DNA from: Arenicella sp.
GTDB lineage: Bacteria > Pseudomonadota > Gammaproteobacteria > Arenicellales > Arenicellaceae
NCBI GenBank assembly: GCA_023299895.1
Contig: JALZWI010000172.1
Location: 1 to 5,807, forward strand
DNA: 5,807 bases
Reading direction: 5' to 3'
The first letter of the stretch is position 1; each line of letters opens with the position of its first letter. Positions 1 to 5,064 of the stretch are shown piece by piece. The notes beneath the pieces are model-generated. The model searched no databases. It worked only from the letters and a program-made list of their open reading frames with translations, and was not told where the DNA came from. Both the position numbers and the translations under genes were made by a program.

Positions 1-678
1 CCACACAACTCCGGCGATGAGTTGGTTGAACCTGGTGAAGTGTTAATGGATGGGCAAATTTATAATTCGAATAGAACTAGCCTCGTCGCTCTATGCCAAC
101 AACTGGGTTATCAAGTAATTGATTGTGGCATTATTGACGATACTTTCGAGGCAACCAAAACCGCATTACAGCAAGCCGCAGACAGGGCAGATATTGTGAT
201 CAGTAGCGGCGGCGTATCGGTAGGTGAAGAAGATCACGTTAAGCCCGCAGTTCAAGAGATTGGTTCGCTGGATTTGTGGAAAGTACAAATGAAGCCTGGC
301 AAGCCTGTAGCCTATGGCAAGATCGGTGATGTACCGTTCCTTGGTTTGCCTGGTAACCCGGTGTCTTCTTATATAGTCTTTGTGTTATTAGCCGTGCCAC
401 TCTTAGCTCGTCTGCAAGGCGAGCAGTATAAAGCGCCGACGAGTTATCGAGTATTATCAGGCTTTGATAAACCCAAAGTGAGTCGTCAAGAATACATTCG
501 AGTGCGTATTGCCAATAATGATGATGGCGTCACTGTGGCCCGTCGTTTTAATAACCAAAGTAGCGGTGTGATGATGTCCTTAACTTGGGCTGATGGATTA
601 GTTAGACAGCGGGTCGATGAACAGATTGTAGCCGGTGAAACGATAGACTATTTACCGATCAAGCAAGGCTTGTTATGA
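1..678 (+). CDS. moeA: Molybdopterin molybdenumtransferase MoeA, C-terminal part (5' truncated by window edge)
   Basis: MoeA inserts molybdate into adenylylated molybdopterin, the last step of molybdenum-cofactor synthesis in the cytosol. The reading frame is open from base 1, so 225 residues are visible. Family members run to about 400, so roughly the N-terminal 180 are missing. The visible part starts inside the MoCF-biosynthesis domain at an SGDEL motif (usually STGDEL), followed by GQIYNSNR. The domain's SGGVSVGEEDH glycine loop is at visible residues 69-79, KPGKP at 98-102 and GLPGNPVSS at 115-123. The remaining ~75 residues are the small beta-barrel domain IV, ending in a TGA at 676-678. 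An internal TTG at 22 is not the start, because conserved residues lie upstream of it in frame. The stop overlaps the moaA start, which suggests translational coupling. Identity is very secure. The only anomaly is the truncation, which comes from the window cut. Confidence 0.96.
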   Translation, partial: PHNSGDELVEPGEVLMDGQIYNSNRTSLVALCQQLGYQVIDCGIIDDTFEATKTALQQAADRADIVISSGGVSVGEEDHVKPAVQEIGSLDLWKVQMKPGKPVAYGKIGDVPFLGLPGNPVSSYIVFVLLAVPLLARLQGEQYKAPTSYRVLSGFDKPKVSRQEYIRVRIANNDDGVTVARRFNNQSSGVMMSLTWADGLVRQRVDEQIVAGETIDYLPIKQGLL

Positions 679-1676
679 GCAACGACAAACAACTAATCGA
701 TTCCTTCAACCGGCAGATACGCTACCTACGTTTGTCGGTCACGGATCGTTGTAATTTACGTTGCACCTATTGCATGGCGGAAGATATGACATTTTTGCCA
801 AAATCTAAGGTGCTCAGCATTGAAGAAATGGCCTTTGTTGCGCGGGCGTTTATCGAGCTTGGAGTCGAAAAAATTCGGCTCACGGGTGGCGAGCCATTAG
901 TACGCAAAGGCGTGATTGAGTTGGCGCAGCAGCTTAAGACCAATTCAGGCCTTAAAGAATTGGTTATGACGACCAATGGTGTTTTGTTGGATAAGTTTGC
1001 TCAGCCATTAGTCGACGCTGGCGTCTCGCGGCTTAACATTAGTATTGATAGTTTGCGCGCTGAGCAGTTTAAAAAACTTACTCGATTTGGCGATATTGAA
1101 GATGTGTTACGTGGTATCAAGGCTGCTCGGCAAGCAGGTTTCGAACGTCTCAAGTTAAATGCGGTAATTCTGCAAGGCGTAAACGATGATGAAGTACTTG
1201 ATTTAACTCAGTTTGCGGTTGACCACGACTGTGATATATCTTTTATTGAGGAAATGCCATTGGGGGATATTGGTAGCCATGAACGCGTCGACACGCAAGT
1301 CAAGAGTGTTTCGATCCGAGAGCAATTAGAACGACGCTACAGTCTGTCAGAATTTGACGCGATTGATAAAGCAGCAGGACCATCGCGCTACCTTAATATT
1401 GCTAACACGAATAGCAAAGTAGGCTTTATCTCACCAATGAGCAATAATTTTTGCGCCAGCTGTAATCGAGTACGTTTAACTACCGAAGGGCGTTTATTAT
1501 TGTGTTTAGGCAATGAGCATTCATTGGATTTGAGACAAATTGTGCGTGATCATCCTGACAATATTGATGAGCTCAAACAACAAATAATTAGGGCAATGAC
1601 GAATAAACCTGAACGTCACCATTTTGATCCGAATGACATTACCATAACGCGTTATATGAGTGCTACAGGCGGATAG
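675..1676 (+). CDS. moaA: GTP 3',8-cyclase MoaA (radical SAM)
   Basis: MoaA carries out the first step of molybdenum-cofactor synthesis, rearranging GTP to 3',8-cyclo-7,8-dihydro-GTP, which MoaC then converts to cPMP. The protein has 333 residues, a normal length. The radical-SAM [4Fe-4S] motif is at C26-x3-C30-x2-C33 within a DRCNLRCTYC context, and the SAM-binding GGEP motif is at 71-74. The second, substrate-binding cluster has C260-x2-C263-x13-C277, with R265 and R267 in the CNRVRLT stretch. The protein ends in the conserved Gly-Gly tail (residues 332-333), which the family needs for activity. The ATG lies inside the moeA stop region (ATGA overlap, 675-678), and an AAGG at 665-668 can serve as ribosome binding site 6 nt upstream. 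moaC, moaD and moaE are not in the window. All key residues are present, so it should be functional. Confidence 0.98.
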   Translation: MSNDKQLIDSFNRQIRYLRLSVTDRCNLRCTYCMAEDMTFLPKSKVLSIEEMAFVARAFIELGVEKIRLTGGEPLVRKGVIELAQQLKTNSGLKELVMTTNGVLLDKFAQPLVDAGVSRLNISIDSLRAEQFKKLTRFGDIEDVLRGIKAARQAGFERLKLNAVILQGVNDDEVLDLTQFAVDHDCDISFIEEMPLGDIGSHERVDTQVKSVSIREQLERRYSLSEFDAIDKAAGPSRYLNIANTNSKVGFISPMSNNFCASCNRVRLTTEGRLLLCLGNEHSLDLRQIVRDHPDNIDELKQQIIRAMTNKPERHHFDPNDITITRYMSATGG

Positions 1677-1697
1677 TGTCTGTGGATCGAAAAAACT

Positions 1698-1702
1698 GAG
1701 AG
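1698..1702 (+). promoter_or_regulatory. Ribosome binding site of the glutathione peroxidase gene
   Basis: A GAGAG stretch lies 9 nt before the ATG at 1712 and is the only purine-rich Shine-Dalgarno-like sequence in the 35-nt gap after moaA. I see no clear promoter or hairpin in this short gap. The peroxidase may therefore be read through from the moeA-moaA transcript, or have a promoter inside moaA. Confidence 0.5.
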
Positions 1703-1711
1703 AAATAAATA

Positions 1712-2188
1712 ATGACCATATACGACTATTCAGTAAATATAATTAATGGCGAAGAAATTAGTCTTAATAATTATCAAGGCAAGGTATTGTTGATTGTTAA
1801 TACTGCTAGTAAGTGTGGCTTTACTCCGCAGTTTGAAGGGCTGGAGTTGCTCCACAAAGAGCTAGAAGAAAAGGGCTTAGTTGTGCTCGGTTTTCCATGC
1901 AACCAATTCGCCAGTCAAGACCCCGCATCGGATGATGAAATTCAAGAGTTTTGTCAGCTTAACTATGGTGTGACTTTTCCAATGTTCTCGAAGGTTGACG
2001 TTAATGGAAAAGGCGCTCATCCTTTGTATCAATACCTCAAAAAAGAAGCAAAAGGTCTACTTGGCTCTGCAGCCATTAAGTGGAACTTTACTAAGTTTTT
2101 GATCAACAGAGAAGGGCAGGTAATTAAGCGCTACGGCTCTAATGATAAACCTGAGTCAATCAAAGCTGATATCGAAGCCTTACTTTAG
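1712..2188 (+). CDS. gpx: Cys-type glutathione peroxidase family protein (likely thioredoxin-dependent peroxidase)
   Basis: This 158-residue protein reduces hydroperoxides in the cytosol and belongs to the thioredoxin-fold glutathione peroxidase family. The signature [11 protein letters not shown] carries the peroxidatic cysteine C35, in the position of selenocysteine in animal enzymes. The rest of the family's catalytic tetrad is visible: Q65 in FPCNQF, and W124-N125 in KWNFTKF. C81, in an [12 protein letters not shown] stretch, lies 46 residues after C35. That is the same spacing as the peroxidatic and resolving cysteines of yeast Gpx3/Orp1. I therefore infer a two-cysteine enzyme reduced by thioredoxin rather than glutathione. 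It lacks the long oligomerisation loop of animal GPx1 and is probably monomeric. No signal peptide is present. It lies 35 nt after moaA and ends 23 nt from the convergent ETF-QO gene. The functional link to either neighbour is unclear. BtuE is the E. coli relative. Confidence 0.95.
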   Translation: MTIYDYSVNIINGEEISLNNYQGKVLLIVNTASKCGFTPQFEGLELLHKELEEKGLVVLGFPCNQFASQDPASDDEIQEFCQLNYGVTFPMFSKVDVNGKGAHPLYQYLKKEAKGLLGSAAIKWNFTKFLINREGQVIKRYGSNDKPESIKADIEALL

Positions 2189-2211
2189 TGTCAAACATCA
2201 ATACCTAAAGC

Positions 2212-3897
2212 CTACATATTAGAATAGCTCGGCCCGCCGCCACCTTCTGGTGCAATCCAAACAATGTTTTGGCTTGGGTCTTTTATGTCGCAGGTTTTGC
2301 AATGGATGCAGTTCTGCCCGTTAATCTGTAATTTGGGCTTGCCGATGTCTTCATCAATAATTTCATACACGCCTGCAGGGCAATAACGTTGCTCTGGCGC
2401 ATCATAGTCTTTTAGATTAACGTCAATAGGAATGCTGGCATCTTTTAGCGTAAGGTGACAAAAGATATCCTCTTCATGATATGTATTGGATAAAAATACC
2501 GAAGAAGGCTTATCAAAGCTCAGCACGCCATCTGATTTAGGGTAACTGATTTTTTCACACTCGGATGCTTTTTGCATTTGTGCGTGATCGGGTGTGTCGT
2601 CATGCAGCGTTGGTAATTTTCCACGGAAGATAACTTGATCAATGTAGTTATAGATGCCACCTAGGTACATGCCATATTTATGCATGGCGGGACCAAACGA
2701 GCGTGATGCTTTTAATTCTTTACCAGCCCAAGAGTTACGGAATGCCTCGTCATATTGGCTGAGAGTTGTACCTGCAGCACCACCGTTTGATAAGTGTTCA
2801 AACAACACTTGGGCGGCAACCATGCCAGACTTCATCGCAGTATGAGTGCCTTTGATTTTAGCAAAGTTAAGTGTGCCTGCATCGCAACCGATCAACAGAC
2901 CGCCAGGTAAACTCATTTTGCCTAGAGCATTCCAACCGCCTTTGGTTAGCGCCCTTGCGCCATAGCCTAGGCGTTTACCACCCGACAATACTTTAGCGAA
3001 CTCAGGGTGGTGTTTCATGCGTTGAAACTCATCAAACGGGCTAAGATGTGGGTTACTATAATTAAGATCAATAATCAGACCTAGGGTCACTAAGTTATCG
3101 TCTAAGTGGTACAGAAAAGCACCGCCGGTGGTGCCTTTAGAAAGCGGCCAGCCAGAACCGTGTACCACTTTGCCAACTTCGTGATTGGCGGGATCTACTT
3201 CCCATAGTTCTTTAAAGCCAATGCCGTAGTGTTGCGCGTCGGCATCTTTGTCTAAGTCAAATTTCGATATTAGTTCCTTACCAAGTTGGCCTCGACAGCC
3301 TTCTGCAAAAACGGTGTACTTGGCGAGTAGCTCCATGCCAGGTTCAAAATTTGGCTTATGGTTGCCTTGCGGGTCAACTCCGTTGTTGGGAGTTGCAACT
3401 CCTTTAATGCTGCCATCATCGCTATACAGCACTTCAGTTGCCGCAAAGCCAGGGTAAATTTCAATGCCCAAGCTTTCAGCTTGTTCGCCTAACCAGCGGA
3501 CTACATTCGATAAGCTAACTATGTAGTTACCTTTGTTGTGCATTGTAGGAGGAATAGTGAAGCTAGGGAATTTAGTAGAACCGTTCTCTTTAAATATATG
3601 CAGTTCATCACGTTTGACGGCCGTTTTTAGAGGGGCATCAAGTTCTTGCCAGTTGGGTATGAGCTCATTTAAAGCGCGTGGTTCAATCACGGCACCTGAT
3701 AAAATATGCGCACCAACTTCTGCACTTTTTTCGAGTAAGCAAATCGACAGTTCTTGCTTTTTTTCATCAGCCAGCTGCTTCAGCTTAATTGCTGCAGCCA
3801 ATCCAGCTGGACCACCGCCAACAATGACAACATCATACTCCATGCTCTCACGTTGAACAGAGTTTGTATCAGTTTGGTTTATTATTTCTTTATTCAT
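2212..3897 (-). CDS. etfD: Electron transfer flavoprotein-ubiquinone oxidoreductase (ETF-QO)
   Basis: ETF-QO takes electrons from reduced ETF and passes them to ubiquinone on the cytoplasmic face of the inner membrane, linking acyl-CoA, branched-chain and choline-type dehydrogenases to respiration. The 561-residue length is typical for bacterial members. The FAD-binding Rossmann motif VIVGGGPAGLAAA is at residues 24-36, followed by EVGAHILSGAV (60-70), the conserved FAEGCRG (197-203) and a second FAD-contact region around LIGCDAGTLN (335-344). The [4Fe-4S] cluster ligands are C506, C530, C533 and C536, and the protein ends GGGGPSYSNM. The chosen ATG gives 18 residues before MEYDVVIVGG. A GGGG stretch at 3904-3907 (read on the minus strand) is a possible ribosome site about 6 nt upstream. 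An internal ATG at 3843 is the alternative start. The gene follows the GntR-type regulator by 44 nt on the same strand, probably in one operon, and divergently transcribed etfB supplies its electron donor. Confidence 0.97.
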   Translation of the reverse strand: MNKEIINQTDTNSVQRESMEYDVVIVGGGPAGLAAAIKLKQLADEKKQELSICLLEKSAEVGAHILSGAVIEPRALNELIPNWQELDAPLKTAVKRDELHIFKENGSTKFPSFTIPPTMHNKGNYIVSLSNVVRWLGEQAESLGIEIYPGFAATEVLYSDDGSIKGVATPNNGVDPQGNHKPNFEPGMELLAKYTVFAEGCRGQLGKELISKFDLDKDADAQHYGIGFKELWEVDPANHEVGKVVHGSGWPLSKGTTGGAFLYHLDDNLVTLGLIIDLNYSNPHLSPFDEFQRMKHHPEFAKVLSGGKRLGYGARALTKGGWNALGKMSLPGGLLIGCDAGTLNFAKIKGTHTAMKSGMVAAQVLFEHLSNGGAAGTTLSQYDEAFRNSWAGKELKASRSFGPAMHKYGMYLGGIYNYIDQVIFRGKLPTLHDDTPDHAQMQKASECEKISYPKSDGVLSFDKPSSVFLSNTYHEEDIFCHLTLKDASIPIDVNLKDYDAPEQRYCPAGVYEIIDEDIGKPKLQINGQNCIHCKTCDIKDPSQNIVWIAPEGGGGPSYSNM

Positions 3898-3941
3898 GAT
3901 TTAGCCCCAAAATAGGATTATTAATATAGAATTCAAAGCCT

Positions 3942-4616
3942 TTAGTTGTTCTCAGACATTTGCTGTTTGATTCGTTCGCGTGCTCGTACAATGTGTTGGC
4001 GCATCGTGGTTTCTGCCAACACGACATCACGCTGTGCAATCGCGTAGGCAATTTGCCGATGTTCAATCAACGCATTACTGCTACTAGCACTGGCAGTTTT
4101 GTTTTGATAGCGAAACATTTTGATTAAATTGTATAACTCATGCAATAAGGCGCGCTCGATTACGCTGTTTTTGCAACCTTTAATGATTAACTCATGAAAG
4201 GCATAGTCACTTTCTGCTGGCACCGAAGATGAGTCGCTTTCTTTTAAATGCTTGCTCTGGCTATCAATCACTCGATTTAATTTATCGATCTCGTGTGAGG
4301 TCATATTAGTCGTTGCTAAAGCCACAGCTTTGCTCTCTAACGCTTCTCTGGCGTGAAAGATTTCTAGAATTAAATTCATCGTTAGTGTGACAACACGCAC
4401 GCCTTGCTGTGGTATATGTTGTATTAAATTCATGCCTTCCAAACGGCGAATTGCCTCTCGCAAAGGCCCACGGCTCACATCTAGCTGTGTTGCAAGCTTT
4501 GTTTCGCTGAGCTTGCTTCCCTGAGCAATGTCGCCAGTAATAATGGCATCACGCAATGTTTCTGTGAGTGTGTTGCTCAGAGTGACGCTTTTAGAAGGGG
4601 GGGGGCTTTGGCTCAT
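3942..4616 (-). CDS. GntR-family transcriptional regulator, FCD (FadR-like) subfamily
   Basis: This is a 224-residue DNA-binding regulator. Residues ~15-77 form a GntR winged helix: TETLRDAIITGDI, then SETKLATQLDVSRGPLREAIRR as the helix-turn-helix and HIPQQGVRVV as the wing. Residues ~82-215 are an all-helical FCD ligand domain. D137-x3-H141, H186 and H208 match the usual Asp/His metal-ligand pattern of that domain, so the effector may be a metal-bound small carboxylate; this is inference. The ATG at 4616 has no evident Shine-Dalgarno sequence. It is still the best start: no other ATG or GTG lies between it and the helix-turn-helix, and the upstream frame runs into a stop without an ATG. Codons 4-7 contain a nine-C run. 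The gene lies 44 nt before ETF-QO and is divergent from etfB, with four palindromes between them, so it probably represses both units and itself. I do not recognise it as a named regulator. Confidence 0.93.
   Translation of the reverse strand: MSQSPPPSKSVTLSNTLTETLRDAIITGDIAQGSKLSETKLATQLDVSRGPLREAIRRLEGMNLIQHIPQQGVRVVTLTMNLILEIFHAREALESKAVALATTNMTSHEIDKLNRVIDSQSKHLKESDSSSVPAESDYAFHELIIKGCKNSVIERALLHELYNLIKMFRYQNKTASASSSNALIEHRQIAYAIAQRDVVLAETTMRQHIVRARERIKQQMSENN
4597..4605 (-). repeat. Nine-base C homopolymer in the 5' coding end of the regulator
   Basis: Nine consecutive Gs on the plus strand are nine Cs in the sense strand, spanning codons 4-7 (Ser-Pro-Pro-Pro). Counting through the frame, gaining one C gives a TAA at codon 9 and losing one C gives a TGA at codon 13. 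Any single-base slip therefore abolishes the regulator. Such runs are classical slipped-strand sites, and also classical sequencing-error sites. Confidence 0.9.
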
Positions 4617-4653
4617 TTGTGTGCGGTGATAATTTTTGCTTGTTACTTTATTT

Positions 4654-4683
4654 ATAATAGAAGATGAATTAGATTTTAGTTAA
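4654..4683 (-). promoter_or_regulatory. Putative promoter of the GntR regulator / ETF-QO unit
   Basis: Read on the minus strand, TTAACT (4678-4683) and TATTAT (4654-4659) form sigma-70-like -35 and -10 boxes 18 bp apart. Transcription would start near 4647, about 30 nt before the ATG. The -35 box is weak (4 of 6 matches). It overlaps the edge of the first palindrome, as expected for autorepression. This is a prediction from consensus only. Confidence 0.45.
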
Positions 4684-4695
4684 TGTCGACATTAA
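4680..4695. promoter_or_regulatory. Operator 1: 16-bp perfect palindrome (regulator-proximal)
   Basis: TTAATGTCGACATTAA is a perfect 16-bp inverted repeat centred between 4687 and 4688. Its core TGTCGACA has the GT...AC layout of FadR-type GntR operators. It overlaps the predicted -35 of the regulator promoter, so a bound dimer would block RNA polymerase there. No protein was shown to bind; this is inferred from symmetry, recurrence and the adjacent GntR gene. Confidence 0.75.
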
Positions 4696-4743
4696 TATAG
4701 TTTTTGATTAATATAAAGCTATTTTTTTAAATTAAATTAATTT

Positions 4744-4755
4744 ATTGTCGACATT
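4744..4755. promoter_or_regulatory. Operator 2: regulator-side distal copy
   Basis: ATTGTCGACATT matches the consensus AATGTCGACATT at 11 of 12 positions and keeps the full TGTCGACA core. Its centre (4749/4750) is 62 bp from that of operator 1, about six turns of B-DNA, so dimers on both sites would face the same side of the helix. Confidence 0.65.
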
Positions 4756-4882
4756 TTTATGATTATTTTCTCCGCCTGAGCAGCGAGTTCGAGAAAAATA
4801 CCCTAACTCTTGTCTGTGGTTGCTGATTCTATATCTTCGCGGGGCGGCAACAGGGTTTTGGAGTCGCACAATAAAAACAGGA

Positions 4883-4902
4883 AAATAATGTCGACATTAT
4901 TT
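4883..4902. promoter_or_regulatory. Operator 3: 20-bp perfect palindrome (etfB-side distal copy)
   Basis: The consensus AATGTCGACATT at 4887-4898 is extended by AAAT on the left and ATTT on the right, giving a perfect 20-bp inverted repeat, the longest of the four. Its centre is between 4892 and 4893, 61 bp upstream of operator 4 and 143 bp from operator 2. It is the best candidate for the highest-affinity site. Confidence 0.75.
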
Positions 4903-4947
4903 AATTTTTTAATCCTTATTAAGTGTTTTTCGTTAAATTTAACTATA

Positions 4948-4959
4948 AATGTCTACATT
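4948..4959. promoter_or_regulatory. Operator 4: etfB-proximal copy with a central base change
   Basis: AATGTCTACATT differs from the consensus only at the central G (G to T), leaving both GT...AC contact pairs intact. It abuts the predicted -35 region of the etfB promoter, mirroring operator 1 at the other promoter. The central change may lower affinity; that is inference. Confidence 0.6.
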
Positions 4960-4961
4960 GA

Positions 4962-4990
4962 TTGAATTTTCACGTTTTTTGTCATAATAT
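4962..4990 (+). promoter_or_regulatory. Putative etfB promoter
   Basis: TTGAAT (4962-4967) and TAATAT (4985-4990) are 17 bp apart and fit sigma-70 boxes. An overlapping alternative is TTGATT (4958-4963) with CATAAT (4983-4988), at 19 bp. Either places the transcript start near 4995-4998 and leaves a leader of roughly 68 nt. Operator 4 ends two bases before the first -35 and overlaps the second. Confidence 0.5.
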
Positions 4991-5004
4991 TCTCGTCATT
5001 GTCT

Positions 5005-5045
5005 GCATCAAGCTAACGATGTTTGGTTAGATGCTTTTATTTTTA
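5005..5045 (+). terminator. Weak hairpin plus T-tract in the etfB leader (possible attenuator)
   Basis: CTAAC (5013-5017) can pair with GTTAG (5026-5030), and GCAT (5005-5008) with ATGC (5031-5034), with a four-base bulge on the left arm. A run of nine Ts in eleven bases follows at 5035-5045. CATC (5006-5009) could instead pair with GATG at 5018-5021. The layout resembles an intrinsic terminator placed before etfB, but the stem is AT-rich and bulged. Calling it an attenuator is speculative. Confidence 0.25.
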
Positions 5046-5055
5046 ATTATAGTTT

Positions 5056-5059
5056 GGAG
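5056..5059 (+). promoter_or_regulatory. etfB ribosome binding site
   Basis: GGAG lies five nt before the ATG at 5065 and fixes that start. It is the clearest Shine-Dalgarno sequence in the window. Confidence 0.8.
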
Positions 5060-5064
5060 ACTGT

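Larger units (their letters stand above)
4617..5064. promoter_or_regulatory. Divergent control region between the GntR regulator and etfB
   Basis: This 448-nt region without a gene holds both divergent promoters, four AATGTCGACATT-type palindromes and the etfB leader. Base composition is sharply banded. Positions 4671-4770 are 16% GC, 4771-4870 are 52% GC and 4871-4980 are 20% GC by direct count. Two AT-only or near AT-only palindromes of 12 bp (4733-4744 and 4932-4943) lie just beside the second and fourth operators and may simply reflect composition. No convincing protein-coding frame, tRNA or insertion-sequence end was found. Confidence 0.8.

Noticed and set aside
22..24. TTG at 22 as a start codon for a short MoeA-like protein
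   Set aside because: The frame continues upstream to base 1 with the conserved SGDEL motif, so the gene is cut by the window rather than starting here.
2183..2210. CTTTAG/CTAAAG inverted repeat as a bidirectional terminator
   Set aside because: Only six AT-rich pairs with a 16-nt loop and no T-tract on either strand; too weak to call.
3248..3856. Antisense open frames of 69 and 107 codons opposite the ETF-QO gene
   Set aside because: They lie wholly within a well-conserved gene on the other strand, have no recognisable domains or ribosome sites, and look like coding-strand shadows.
4829..4897. A 22-codon minus-strand frame starting inside operator 3, rich in cysteine
   Set aside because: Its ATG is simply part of the palindrome, no ribosome site precedes it, and it ends within the intergenic island; chance is the simplest explanation.
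4733..4943. AT-rich 12-bp palindromes at 4733-4744 and 4932-4943 as a second operator type
   Set aside because: They differ from each other in sequence, and in flanks of 16-20% GC such palindromes arise easily by chance.
4617..5064. PsrA-type (GAAAC...GTTTC) or CRP-type (TGTGA...TCACA) sites upstream of etfB
   Set aside because: I looked for both because ETF genes are often under fatty-acid or catabolite control, and found no convincing match in the intergenic region.
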